A stretch of 64,000 nt of DNA from Sitta carolinensis (lineage: Eukaryota; Chordata; Aves; Passeriformes; Sittidae). A program made the position numbers and the translations under genes. A model generated the notes under the pieces. The model had not been told where the DNA came from and made no database searches. It was given only the letters and a program-made list of their open reading frames with translations. Location: positions 10,049,859 to 10,113,858 of the forward strand of contig CM063287.1 of assembly GCA_032173965.1 (NCBI GenBank), read 5' to 3'. Shown piece after piece: positions 1-13,311 of the stretch; the stretch's first letter is position 1; the number at the start of each line of letters is the position of its first letter.

Positions 1-3000
1 TCCTCCCCCACAGTTGCATGACTTACATGGCATCACTGATTTAAGTAATACTTTTCTACATCTCTGCTCTGTAAGATGAGTGCACACATATCAAGGGTAT
101 TTGGATTGCAGGTTACAACTCCTCCCTGATTTCCCATTATTCCTATAAAACTGTGAACACTGTTGCCATTCTTTCACTGCTCTACAAACCAGCAAGCTTT
201 CTGAGGTGAGAAGGGATGGTTAAACTTTTCCTTAATTTTTTAATTAGAAGGTATTTAGTGAAAATTTGTTAATTGTATTGTATTTCACTGAGCTCTGAGT
301 CTTAAAATTTGCAGAAAGTACACCGAAAGTCCAGGACTGTTTCTTGACACGGCAGGATACACACCTGCTGTATTTAGGTAATCATGTGGGTTTGCACTTG
401 CAACCATACTCTCACACTTTTTACTTATTTTCAGGAGACAAAGAGTTTACTAATGGTTTTAGCTCTCAAGATGACAGAACTTAGTTTTCCCACAGGGAAT
501 TCCAATAACTCTGTAAGAACAAAGCAAACTGAACACATTCCAAGAATTTCAGTTCCTACCTCTTCAGCGTATCCAACAGAAGCTGGCAGATTGAAGAGGT
601 GTGATAAACCAAGCTAGGGCACATTAATTCCCTGCATGAGATTTATCTAGCAGGGTGCAGCATCCTCAGACTGAGCAACCTGCTCTGCTAAGAATGATTG
701 AACTGAGCTCTGTGTTCACAGTGTGCCTGGAAAGAAGACAATCCTTTCTGAGGGAAAAAAAAAAAATAAAAAATCACATCACCAGCTGCATTATTCTCAC
801 AGGTCCTCCAGAAGAAGGAACAAAACTAACCTATTCAGGTTTTCTTAACAGCAAAATACCTGCAAGGTGAATAGAAAGACAAAACCCCAAACCCCCAGAA
901 AGACACAAAAGCCATGCAGGAGATTTACAAAGGGAAAGATGAAAATACTGCACATTAAGGAAGAAATGCAGGTTTTGTAAATTGAGTGTCTAATGCCAGA
1001 GAAACATTTTCTGAGTTCTTGTATTTGATTTTAATTTTTATCTAGAAAGCAAGCTTTGACTAATACAGATAATTTCTCTTCTTACATACTCTCAGGTTGG
1101 GAACTAACTCACCTTCAGACTGCTCTGAGACTGACAGACTGAGCAGCAATCAATCCTAACCTAGCTCTGGATTTTTCATTTCATTACCGGATTCTGGATC
1201 ATATAAGCCAACTTTAGTTTGCCTGATGTAATTCTTACCCAGGCAGTAAAAATTCCCTTTTCTAGATCAAACTCAAAATTCAGAAACAGATGGGATTTTT
1301 TTTGTATATTTTTTTTTATTTTTGTGTTCTAGATTTTGCACAGTACCTAATCTCTTATACTATCAGGGTTCCATGGCTGAAATTCTGAAGAGCATTATAC
1401 CCATGGTGCTCAACTGAGACTAATATTTGTTTCTGTCAGCATTTCCATCATTGACAGTCACCCATGTCCTCAGCGTCTTCAAAGAAATAGCCACAAGATG
1501 CTATTTACTTGGAAAATCAGTAATTTATGTAATTCCATCTCTTTTGGGGTGGAGGTGGTGTTTTTCGTTTTGGTTTTCTCTGAAAACTTCAGAAGTTCAC
1601 ATATATATTGAAAATAAAGCAGAAATAAAGTGATAGGCTCATACTCAGTTTATACTCAGACAAGGGGATAAAGTGAGAAATGTTCATACTATGGCATACA
1701 CATATTTAAACCACTGATATTTTGATTTGTTTTTTTTGCTAATAGATATTCACTCTAATCTAAAATATACAATATCTGAATGTATCCAGAATGTAAAATC
1801 TATCCTTTGATTCTGGTAATGGCAATAGTGTTACACAAAAATTGAGGACTAGATGGAATCATACTTTCTATAAATGAGGAGTTTTTCTGAAGCCCAGGCT
1901 GCCCTACAGAGTGTTTCATACCAGTGTTAGGGATAATCAGCATGGAGATTCTGTGAACTGGGACCAAGAACTAAGCCTGAGACTGTTCATCTGTGAGGTG
2001 CAGCTATCCCAGATAATCCAATTTATATCAAAAGCTACTGTAGCTACTGGTGGATTTCTTCTCAATTTAATTATTTTTAATTATTTTCATAATGCAATAA
2101 TCCAGCTATCCATCAGCCCATTAGCAAAAGTTTAATATATATTCTCCCAGAACTCCTGTACCACAACAGGTCCTTGATGGTCACTGGTCTGCTGATGTGC
2201 TTCTCTGTCCCCATTAGCCATGCTCACACACCACTGAGTGGGGCAGAGGCAGGAGTTAGACCTTGGCCAGGACAGGCGATTTAGGAAGCACAGATCTATG
2301 TCTATATCTGTAACATAATGAAGAAAGACTCCATGAGGCCTGTGGCAGGGATGAAATTTATTAACAAACATGCTGCTGTCTCAGTCATCATCTTCCCTGG
2401 CCAAGCACTCTACACCAATTATTTATACTCCATTACATCTGGCAGCATTGCAGGAGGACAGTCTCAAATACAGAAAGACTGGCTCAGGATACATGGACAG
2501 TTTTTGCACTTCATTATGCTTCACCCCTTCATTAATTCCATCCTAAGGCTGATTAAATATATTTGCTAATGTGGATTTTCACAGATAATATATTGTTTGT
2601 CATTTTACTTTCACTGCTGCCACATGGCATGTCTGACTCGTGTTCTGGGGGAACCTCCCTGTTAATCTTCCTAAAGCTGTAGTGTGGGTGTTCCCCAATA
2701 ATATTAGCCTTCATTTTTCTATTTTCTATTTACCAGTGGACAGAATAAACATAATACAATCTTTATAGAGAACTGGATCAAGAGTGAATGTAAATCACAT
2801 GTAAATGCACTACAGGGAAAACATATTGCATTATAGTATTATGTTATGAAAAGAGTGAATGAGTCAGGTTTTTAGAAATATTTTTACATATAATTAGTAA
2901 AGATGTAAATAAATACAGCTCAGGTGTTTCCTTACTCACCATTGTCTCTGGTTTATATCATTCAACTGAAAACAGAACCAATATGCTTGATGCTTATCTG

Positions 3001-3016
3001 TACTCCAGAATTATTT
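1..3016. other. Unique AT-rich non-coding DNA
   Basis: I see no gene here. Open frames are all under 85 codons, overlap each other on both strands and match nothing I recognise. There are short homopolymer runs (12 A at 755-766, T-rich stretch around 1297-1324). A minus-strand pairing of a good acceptor and a good donor around 2940-2965 is treated as a finding. No interspersed repeat is recognisable. Confidence 0.6.
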
Positions 3017-3079
3017 TATATATATATAATATATATTATAGATATATATATATATATATATTATATATATTAATATGTA
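3017..3079. repeat. TA-rich dinucleotide microsatellite
   Basis: The stretch is almost wholly alternating T and A, in several imperfect (TA)n runs broken by AAT, TTA and a single GATA. It is self-complementary and likely to vary in length between individuals. Confidence 0.9.
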
Positions 3080-6000
3080 TTTCATATTTTTATATAAAAA
3101 TGGTGAAAAGTCACATGTACATGAATTTTAATTTGCATGTATAATGACCATTGTGTTATCTGTTAAATCAAAATGTTGCTGTCCTTTCCTCCAATAACAT
3201 CTGAAGATTACTATGCAGAGAAATACAATTATGCCTACTGTATTTTTGGCATGAATGGCAGGCAGGATTTCATCAGAGCCTTCTTTCATTGCAGTGACCT
3301 GCTCTGTCCTTCACAGAAATGAACAATATTTTTGCCCTCTACGCAAAAGCAAAGATTACCTTTGAAAGCTAAGTGCTCATCACAGTGACAGCCATTATAA
3401 AGTGAAATGTTTTAAATGCACTAATTCTAGATATTCATAGCTCTCATGTAAATTAAATAGCATTGCAAATTTTGTGAATAGCAAATGACAATAAGACATA
3501 CATATTTACCTTCCTTACTACTGTTTCTTGCCATTCTTGCTCTGGTATCATGCTATACCATGATCCCATCTATGTCCTACACTGCCTGTTTCAAGTTATA
3601 TTTCCTTTGCAGGTGAAAAAGTGACAATACTTTCAAAATAAAGAACACAGTAAAAATGAAAGTCAGAGGAAAAGACCAGTTAGTATCAGAAGCCTAATGA
3701 ACTGTTCTCAGTAAGGAAATTCAAAAGGTTTTTTTTTTATATAAATGGAGAATAAGCTTTGCTGAAAATATATTCAACAATAATAATAATCTTATATTCA
3801 ACAAATATCTACCACTGCAAGGATTACAAAGCCATTTTCAGAATCAAGGACAAGCTGAACTGGTCAGAGGCAGCCCTTCTTCCTAATATTATCCTACTTG
3901 AACTGGAAAGAAATGCAGATATTACAAAGAGCTTCACCTACTGAAAGAGAAATATTCATCCTTGAATCATGAAGTGGGTAAAGAAAAAGTAAGTCCAGAG
4001 AGCATGTGAATATGTGGAAAAAGCATCAACTCTAAGCTCCCATCTCTGTGTCATGGCAACCAACCTTGCATGGCTTCTGGTTCCATGGTGCTGTACAGAA
4101 GAAAAGCAGTGAGGAACAAGCTCACTGAGGTATTGATCCACTGGAAAACAGAACATGCTGAAAACAAACTCGGCATGACACTCACACGAAATGACACAAT
4201 GATGCATAGAATTTGTCAGCCTCAAAAGCAATGAGAAACAGCATTTCATAACATGCCACAAGAAACTAATCATGAAGTAAAGTGGACAGTTTGGACATTT
4301 GTGTTGGGGTCTCTGTTAGTCCAGTCTCCTTTGCACAATATTGTGAAAAGCACTCAGATCTCCTGTTATTTGGAAAAGATTATATTCCTATACAGACCAT
4401 AATTATTGTTTGCAGTTTGCTTATCAACGAAGGCTATTTCTTGCAGTAGTCCTCCAGTTTAGGAGCATTACATGGGAATTAAGGTTATTTCACTCACTGA
4501 TACATTCTTTTTTAATTCTGAGGGTTTTTCAGTGGCTGTGTAACACTTATCATACATTCTTTTCAGAACACAAAACGAGTAGCATGGATATACTCAGCCT
4601 CACCTATTTTTGTATGAAAGTTTAAGGATTTTTTCCACTTTAGCAGAGTAAACCTACCTCTAAACACTAGGGATGTTAGGTAATCACCTTAGAGTCTGCG
4701 TGGTAACTCTATCACTCCTGTGTACATCACAAGCCTTCTGCTTAATGTGTGGAAATCCTTTGCTCCCTTTAGAGCATGACACTTATTCCCTCAAGCTCCT
4801 GGTTTGTGCTCCTTTGCACTCCCCAGCACATCTTCTACCATCCATAAACAGGGTGCAAGATAAATCCCTCCTGTTTACACAGAAATTTACTGGATTAGTC
4901 CCAGTGACTTTCTGCAAGCACATGCTGGTGCTCTCCATTCCATTAAAGCAATGCAGCCATACATCAGCTGATCTGGCCACCCTGCAATCAGAACACAGCT
5001 CACCTCCCTCCTAGTTATGAAGGAGAGGGGACAATTTTGGACTGAAAATTGACAGGCTGTGACCAACTTAAAAATATAAGGATTTTGCATTTCTTAATGA
5101 AGCCACAGTGAGCCAGTGGTGTTTAGAGAATGAGTTATATGTCTTTGCCTTTACATATAAACATTCAGAACAAGAAAAATTAAAATCCTTCAGGTGAAAA
5201 AAATCCTTCTCTAGTCTTTTCCCATTTTATGGCTAGAGGGAAAGCAATTCCCTTAGAGTCATCCTTGAAAGCAGTCTGCTACCACTTCAAGAATATTTTC
5301 CAATTCCTTTTTCTTAAATGTCATCAATTTCAGAACTTGTACTATCAGTGCAAAAATCTCTTTCAGCTCCTGTGTTGTACGTGTGCCTGTAAAACCTAGG
5401 CACATTCCCAGAATCATTCCAATCATGGAGCATGTAAGGCAGACAATACATGAGCATCCCAGTAACACCACCAATAAAAGCCCCAGCTACCCAGACCTAC
5501 TGCAATACTGCTTGTTGCAGCACACCACTTCAGTAACCTCGCTTTGCTGAACCCGCTGTGATTGATTGCCACCACAGGCATCAGTGCTCAAAGTGTCAGT
5601 CACACACTTGCATTTATATTCTATTCTCATCTATCTAACAAAAAGAAACGCTTGCATATTTTTGACAATGATAAATTACAAGCCACTGAAGAGAGCAAAG
5701 ACTTAGTTACTCTTTTAGAAAATCACATCCTGGACAAATATCTTCATGACACAGAGGATTTGACGGGAACACAGACAAAAGCAAATGAACAACAGCAGAG
5801 CTGGGAAGTAACCTCATCTCACTTTCCTTCCCAGCCACACTGAAGGTTATCACAGGTCTAATGTTCTCTCCCAGGACAGCAGGAATGGTAATGCTGCCTA
5901 CAGAAGATGAGACGAGGACAGGAAGTAAATAGACTTCAGGATTCATGCAAAACATTTAGTCTTCTTAATTTCTGGTTACTGTTTTACAACTGGAATTAAA

Positions 6001-6784
6001 TGGCTCAGTTATGAATATGAGAAGCAGTTTAGCAATCCATGATAACAAAATAATAACCTTATGAAATAGTGCCAGCAGGAAATTTCCCAGTCAAGATGTC
6101 TATGCATTGATTTGCTTTTTTTTTTTTAAACCAGAGTATCTCAGTTTGATAAACCTTCCTAAAATGCAAGATAAAAATAATACACAAAACTAGACCAAAT
6201 TGCTCCATCCATTCCCTTTAGTTAATTGCTCCCAAAAGCTGTAACTTCACCTGAAGACTAAAATATAAAAAAAAACTCCAAAAGTTTTGTCAAAAAAGAA
6301 AAACCCAGAACACGCTGGGGTTCAGCATTCATACTTCTCACATATAATTAAAGAAAAGCATTAAAAAGGAATTCTGGAGAAATAGGCGGCTACATTAGAG
6401 GCTGCCTAATTTACAAACAGCTTAATTTCCCATAATTTGATTATGTGTTTTAGCCCATCAGCTCTATATACTGGCCCCTGAGACATTTTTCTTGTTGCGT
6501 TGTGTATTGCATACCCAGTATAAAGAACATACAGATGTTACAGAATACACCAGCCACCTAGAAAGAAGTGACAAATGTCTTCAGTGCAGCCAATTCCCCT
6601 CTCAGGAGGACTCTGATTCTTGGGTACGTCTCTGTGTTGGCGCTGCTGAGGATAAAACATGATGTGCACTGGAGAAACCAACACTTCATAAACCTGTATG
6701 TCCCTGTGCTTACACACGGCTGCCTGTAAATGTGGGCTCCACAACAGGAACACATTCAATCAGCTTTTTGACAGCTGTATCTCT
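3080..6784. other. Unique AT-rich non-coding DNA
   Basis: No gene recognised. The longest frames (3956-4273 minus, 105 codons; 4673-5014 plus, 113 codons) lack domains, good splice sites at their edges or biased composition, and a frame of 65-67 codons is also open on the opposite strand of the second. There is a short (ATA)n run near 3778-3790 and a 12-T run at 6116-6127. Nothing else stands out. Confidence 0.6.
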
Positions 6785-6906
6785 ATGATGAAATGTTCAG
6801 GCATTAAGACTTTTGGTAGCAGATGATAAGCAACAATTTTACTTCATGATGAAATGTTCAGGCATTAAGACTTTTGGTAGCAGGTGATAAGCAGCAATTT
6901 TACTTC
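6785..6906. repeat. 61-bp tandem duplication, two copies
   Basis: Unit 1 is 6785-6845 and unit 2 is 6846-6906, directly abutting. Both start ATGATGAAATGTTCAGGC and end ATTTTACTTC. By eye they differ at only two of 61 positions (A/G in TAGCA[A/G]ATGATAAG context and A/G in AAGCA[A/G]CAA). The identity suggests a recent duplication or possibly a length polymorphism. It has no coding potential that I can see. Confidence 0.95.
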
Positions 6907-9049
6907 ATTGCAAGGGAAACTAGGCAATTTGGGGTAGGCCCAGGATAAAACTCCTACAAATATTTGTTAACAGGTGCATTCCCAAACCATTCCAGCAGGC
7001 ATTTCTTCCCTATCACTGACTCCTCTCTTGCACCCAACCACATTAACATGAGGTCAGTGGAGTTATTCACAAATTAATTTGGTTACAAATAATAAGAGAC
7101 TCAGTTTAAGATTTTTCTATGTCTCATTATGTGACACAGACTTTTTGCCACATAATTGGTTTCCTTGATGAAAACAAAGAAAAATTCTCCATCTAGCTAC
7201 TATGGGGCTTTTTTGAAGCTCATGCTGTCTATAATCTTCTTAAGATCAAGAAATTCTTCTAAGAAAAAAGTATTTAGATTGTGTGAACAAAAAAAGGGAG
7301 AAAATATCTTTTATTTAACATAAACTGTTTATAACATATATTTCTGTCATCTCTTGTGACTTTCAAAGACTGTCATCTTTACTGGAAAACTCAAAAAGTA
7401 AGGGTGACATTCCCAATCTATGCACGTAATCTACTTTGAACTTGTCAGAACGTAGGCCTAACCTCTCTTTTCTGTAAATGTAGACATGGAATTCCTGAAA
7501 CTCTGATAAGGCCTGTCAAGTGTCATGCTTTGGTAATTTTTGAAAAGTCAAAACTACGACTGATACTCAGCTTTGAAAATAAATAAACAAACAAACAAAC
7601 AAAAAACCCAACAAGGAAAAATCTTTTATAAATAATACTATATTCTAAATTTTTCACATTAAAAAACCCCCAAAACCCCAAACAAAATAAAACCAATGCC
7701 TGTACTTAGAAAATATCTTTGATACTGACTTAATCACATCTAGCCAGGAAGATGTCATTTTATGAACCAGAGGAGAGCAATCAATTTTGGCTATGAACAG
7801 CTAAATCTACATGTGGACAGGCCTTGCCTGGATCAATAATAATATTTCTTGAGCACAAAATCATGCAAAGTAATGGCATTAGTCATACAAAAGCAAGATG
7901 AGTACATAAATAAATCATGGATGGATCAGAGCCATAAATATTTGAGTGGGTGTTTATGTGTTTAAACACTTACTGAAAACTACTGCAACAATCTAACGTG
8001 AACATGATACTACTTCCATTTTGGAAATAAAAGCAATATCTTCATGTTCTACAGGAAGATAAAAATAAAAAAAAAGTCTCAGCATTTATTTTTTAAAATG
8101 CCTAACTCCTCTAGTGCCCAAAATAATCAGAAAAAAACAGTATCCAGCTGATTAAGGTAATTATCATGGTCAAATCTTACTGTATCTTCTTTAAAAATTT
8201 TTCAAAAAGCTCTCATTAAAAAGAAAGTAGTTAAGGAACTTGATAAAGAAAGGATAACTCTTTCAAAGCTCCCCACTATACGGAATTTGCAGTCTGCATA
8301 CTACAACAAATACAAATGAAGCCAACTTTCGGTTTCAATAACCTCAGATTTCTTAAGGTGCCACTTCCCATCATCAAAACAATGACTGTTGGTTATTTTT
8401 CAGAATCATTACTGGCCCATTTTGTATGACACCATCATAAAGCTCCATCTAACATGTTCGACTCTCTTCTTCCTGCAAAGTGCCACATTTGGTATAATGA
8501 TCACTGAGACCAGTTCATATGGTAACAAGGGCAGTCATGGTTCTCCTTCTAAATGCTATTAAAGGTTCCCAAAATAATCTGGGATTCAGGGAGAGCCAAA
8601 ATTCTGTTGTAGTTATGAAAGCTGTCTGAATACACATATGTATATTGTCTAGTAAAATCACTTTCCTGATCAACTCTGCCAAACCAAGTGCAGAGCTTTT
8701 AAACTCAAAAGCTTAACTGTGAGTGACAGCATTCAATCCATTGAAGGATGTATTCTACAGAAACACAAACCAGTAGTTTTCCCATCTGATTTAGAACAAA
8801 GTAGGATCTGATTTCCAGTTCTTAAAATTATTACAATTTATGGTCTAGAGAAAAACAGAAAGGGAAGAGAGAATTCAGAAAAGAAGCAGCAAGCGAGAAA
8901 ATAGTAAACACTGTATAATTTTTTTTTCCTTCACTATACACTTTCTCTACCAGCTTGGAATTCAGTGCTACAATCTTGTTTTAGGTATTGGACCTAATTG
9001 CAAAAGCAGCTCGTAACAATTTCTCAGCTCCACTGTATGCACGGGATAT
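6907..9049. other. Unique AT-rich non-coding DNA with A-rich simple repeats
   Basis: No open frame reaches 60 codons in most of this stretch. It contains a run of AAAT/AAAC tetranucleotides at 7577-7606 and A/C-rich low-complexity sequence around 7658-7694. The rest is unremarkable, probably intergenic or intronic. Confidence 0.6.
7577..7606. repeat. (AAAT)n/(AAAC)n simple repeat
   Basis: Two AAAT-type units pass into about four AAAC units and then a short A run. This is a plain tetranucleotide microsatellite. Confidence 0.85.
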
Positions 9050-9300
9050 AACATTAAAGGGCACTGCTTTTGGCGAGCAGAGGCAGCAGCAGTTTTATTG
9101 CTGGCCTGGGGTCAGGACTGTGAGAGCCCCAGAAGTACCCAGAGCTGGGAAATGCCATTCCCACTGCTGACAGGGCCGAGGGCAGCACAATGGAGAGGGG
9201 AAGCCCCTGAATGAAACCACGGACAAAACTGCACAAGGAGAAACACTGAATAATGCTCTCGTTAAACGTGTCAATGGCTGCAAAGGGTGGAAAGGACGTT
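9050..9300 (-). other. GC-rich patch with a minus-strand poly(A) signal
   Basis: This segment is clearly richer in G and C, and in CpG, than its flanks. On the minus strand an AATAAA lies at 9094-9099, followed downstream by CTGCTGCTGCCTCTGC. That would suit the 3' end of a transcript, a retrocopy or an LTR running on the minus strand. Frames of about 60 codons are open on both strands, as expected from GC content alone. I do not recognise any product, and no LTR boundaries or target duplications are visible. It may simply be a local GC fluctuation. Confidence 0.35.
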
Positions 9301-11800
9301 TTTCAAAGCACGCTATTTTGCTAACACACGCTGATATCTAGAACTAAGCAGATACTGCTTTTCATATTGACAGAGAGATCATGTATAAGGTACAGGGTTA
9401 ATTCCACTCTATGGCACACTGCTGAGGCTAGAACAGAGCAGCACCCCTCAAATCAGATGTTACAGCACTGAATTATGAAAGGTTACAACCTTTCCAGAGT
9501 AAGAAAGACATTGACATAGCCCAAAAAATAAACTACTGAGTCAGTGAAAAATAACGCCAGCTTTGACTGGCATTTTTATCGTGTTTTTATATCTTAAAAA
9601 TGCAAACATGTAAGCTCTGGATGTTAAAATCACATTTCCCCAAACCTAGAGTCCCTGTGACAGCCCTGTGACATCCTGGACATTCTGCTGGGCCAGCTGG
9701 GGAGTGCTGGGAACATTCTTATTTCCCAAAATCTTTTCTTCAAGTCATCCTGGGCAAGCTGATTTCAAAATTCACCTAAGATGACAGAATTTTTTATAAA
9801 AAGCTGCAATGCTGTTGATGGAGCTGAGAACATGGCAACTTAGCATACTTCAGGTTTTTCACAAAGTAAAATGCAGCTAATTCTGGAACTGATCTCCAAA
9901 ACCCAAGTGAGTGTAAGACAGATGTCAGCTTTTCCTAGGAGAAGACAGACAGCTCTGAGAGTGGAGTCAATGTTGCTGAAACACAGACAAAGCTGAGGGG
10001 TAGAAAGAAATCTGTGTGCAGACTGTAACAAGGACCTTCTGTGGGAAGAACAGTTTAGGGGACAGATTTTGGGACTGTGCATCAGGACACCCGGCTTAAT
10101 TTTGGTTATGGCACAGATTACCTCCTTGCCAGGAAGATATCCTTCTTTGCTTTGTTTCTTGAAATGCCATTCAGAGGAAGAGAACATTATGATAATACTA
10201 ATTACCCCACTTGAGGTAAGAGAAATATTTGTAGCAAAAGATTTTTCATTCATCCCTAATGGGACACTTAGACAACTATAAATTTGTTTATTTGGGCCTC
10301 AGCCAAAGGACAGCTTCAGAGAAAAATGGTCCTAAGATTCTTTTTCTGACCACACAGTTCTGTTTCCTGTCTCCTCATTGGGATCTAGGCACTGAAATCC
10401 AGATCCCTCTTCTATGTCAGTATTAAAAGCCAACCATTTTCCAGATTTTATTCCAGCAGTATATTTTCTCTTACTTTTAAGCTCAATATTAAATATAGGT
10501 GTATTGTGTAGGTTCAGAGTACAGGGTAGGTTTCTGAAAGAAATTTTTTCAAAGGCAGGAATAAGTTCACTTGCAGGAAGTTTGAAATTTTCACTTGACT
10601 AGAGTCTGTTGGGCTCCTTCTCTTACAACATACACATTTCTACAAAATGCATTTTGCTCCTGCATTTATCCCAATTTTGTCTGGGATAAATTGCTCTGTG
10701 CACCACAGGGTATCAAGTTTAAAAAAGTCCCTACCAGATCATGATAAAAGGCTTGGTGTCCCAAGACTTATTAAACTCTGAGCTCCGTGTGTGCGGTTTG
10801 CTGGGACAAAACCTTTCCATGGTACCAGAGTATGCTCTGATACAGAAACACCACTCAACTCTTTATTTTAGGAGTACAGGCTTTAAGACTCTTTTTGCAC
10901 TAAAAATCAACTTTCATATTTCTACTCACATTGAAGTCTGTTGCCTTCCTAGCGAGTGTGGGAAAATGGTTTGTAGGAAAGAAACACCTCCCATATGTTC
11001 TGAATCTCAATTTGGTGAGAGCATGATTTGTTTAGCTTGGGTAAGGTCTCAGCTGGAATGACACATCCAGCTTGGGAAGCAATGATAAGGATGAATGACC
11101 AAACACATTACTGCTGATTAGTCTAAAGAAAGGAGACAAAATGTCTAACAGTCCTAAAAGCATCTAAAAGAGAGGCAGAGAGGAATGGAAGTACCTGTTC
11201 TATATTTAGGACTAGACAAGAAGCTTTAGGTTTAAAACATGAGAAGACAGATCCAAAATGGTAAGCAAGAAAGTTTTTAACAGTGAAGGCTTGTTTCATT
11301 TGCAGCTCTTGAAAACTTAAGTGGGAGAACAAGGTTGAGAAACTGTCTGTCAGGAAGAACACAGGCTGGCCTCAAGAGGGCCCAGCCTGCTGTTATCTGC
11401 ACATCCCTCTCATCTTGCCCACAGTGGAATCATCCACCCTTTTACCATCTCCCAGTATGAAACACTGATTCTAATGTTAGCTTTCTTTTGAATAATCTGA
11501 TTAAATTATCTGTATATTTTGTTTCTATAGTAGGAATGAGACTAAAATATGCATAAAGTGAAAAAATATAAAAAATATAAAGATTTGCACCTTTGGTACA
11601 AAATACATACCTTTTCCCACACAGCTATGAACTTCAGTTACTGCTTTTAGTTTAGCAGGTGCAAAATTTCATGTACACAAACACTTCAAAAAATGCTTTT
11701 GCTGAAAGAATGTTTCATCAATTTACAGCAGGCACTAAGCATTAAACCCCTTTTGTTTGTGTTAGGTATTATTCTATCAATACTATAAATCGGTATTATA
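9301..11800. other. Unique AT-rich non-coding DNA
   Basis: It contains the second longest open frame of the window (9840-10253 minus, 137 codons). That frame has no recognisable domain, no strong flanking splice sites and no CpG-rich start, and a 70-codon frame overlaps it on the plus strand. A 106-codon plus frame at 10741-11061 is equally anonymous. I regard both as chance frames. Confidence 0.55.
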
Positions 11801-11843
11801 GTACTATAATATTGGTATACTATAATACCAATATTATAAGTAC
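11801..11843. repeat. Inverted repeat / hairpin
   Basis: The left arm 11805-11818 (TATAATATTGGTAT) is exactly complementary to 11825-11838, with a 6-nt loop ACTATA. A further GTAC/GTAC pair extends the stem outward after a single bulged A at 11839. It lies in AT-rich DNA next to a shorter repeat of the same words (GGTATTATAGTAC, 11792-11804). Confidence 0.85.
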
Positions 11844-13019
11844 AGTATTGTGAAAAAAAATAAGATCATGGAAAAGCTGTGACAGTAAAACACTACAGTT
11901 TTCTATGGGTTATAATCAGATATTTATTCTTTTTCCTTTGAAGGTTGAGCTTTTATATTCAGTGACTTCAAATTCTGGCACCTTAATCTAATATAAATGT
12001 TTACAAACCAGCACAAGAGTTACAAAATATTAAAAACTCGCTCTGTTTTTATAATGAGAACTTTTTGCATTTTTCTACCCTAACACAGCAGAGCTACATT
12101 TTGTAAAAACAGGCATGAGATCCAACATACTCTGCTAGGGGCATTTTTGCTAAATTAACTAAAGAACACCATAACTAATCAATATGAGAATAAATCTAAG
12201 CAAAAGGGTTGATAACTTATTTTAAATATACCACTTTATCTTCAGGAAAGAAACAATACATTAAGTTTAAAAGCAATGCAAACTGGAAGTCCCATTTGGG
12301 GTTTAAATCAATAACTGTGAACTTCCTGAAGGTAGATTACAAAACATAATAATGCACCAGAAGTATATGTAATACAGAATTTTGTTTATCTAACTCCACA
12401 GTCCCCCAAAAAGGTTCATCTCTTTTTTTTCACTTTCATTTAAAACTCATGAATACAGTGGACATGCTGATGGCAATTTTCAGATGAGGAATTAAACTTT
12501 AATTTTTAATATTTTGTTGGCTTTTACTGAGTGCTGTTCTACAGTTTATCCACCTTTGTACCTATCCTACTGAAGAGGAAGGCTTTACAGACAGTGATGG
12601 CAAACCTCAAACTCCACCTTTCTCATTCATGAGGATTCAAGAAACCCCTCTAAGTTATTCACTTAGCAAGAAGCTTCCTGCCTGTCCCTAAAGCTGCTGT
12701 GGGGACTACACTTCCATCTGCAGGGGAACAAAATTATCTGAGGAAGTGATCAGTAATAAATCAGAACTCTAAAGTCGGTTATGTGGCCATTGGTTTCAAG
12801 GAAAGCTTCACATTTTAGCTGAAATAAGTAATGTGTAGAGGACCATGCCTTTCCTCCAATGCCACCAACTACCTACAGTGCTTCCTTAAAAAATTCACTT
12901 CTTCACTAATGGCATCATTTGCGTTTCTCATTGGTCCTTAACCTAATTCCTAATCCCAGATGCTTTTTAAAATTTAATCAATTACCTAACTGAATTGAAG
13001 CTGTTTATCAATTACTATA

Positions 13020-13041
13020 AATATATATATACACACACACA
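13020..13041. repeat. Compound (TA)n(CA)n microsatellite
   Basis: Five to six TA units run directly into five CA units. Confidence 0.9.
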
Positions 13042-13278
13042 TTCTTCCTTCCATTTTTCTAGATATTTGCGTAGTATCTTCTGTAAGTTGCAAAGCTTCT
13101 TCATAATGTTTGATCTAATTCACCAAAATGTCTTGAACTGCTTTTAAAGCTTCAGATTTACTTCATTGATAAATATTTCCTAGCAGGGAATCTTTAACAA
13201 CCCCATTGCTTAAATATTTTTGTATGCTGGAGTCCCTTCTTAAGTATAGCAGATAAACAGAAACTATAGCTCTGTGTA

Positions 13279-13311
13279 TACATATAATATATATATATAT
13301 ACACACACACA
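13279..13311. repeat. Compound (TA)n(CA)n microsatellite
   Basis: About eight TA-type units run directly into five to six CA units. It has the same TA-then-CA order as the tract about 260 bp upstream. Confidence 0.9.

Noticed and set aside
4673..5014. 113-codon plus frame with a hydrophobic start
   Set aside because: The start resembles a signal sequence only loosely, the rest has no cysteine or domain pattern I know, and minus frames overlap it.
7658..7694. Runs of AAAACCCC resembling telomere-type repeats
   Set aside because: Only two to three irregular units, and not the vertebrate telomere unit.
9840..10253. 137-codon open frame on minus, second longest in the window
   Set aside because: No domain, no signal peptide, no convincing splice sites or CpG-rich start, and an overlapping plus frame. 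Length is within chance for 64 kb.
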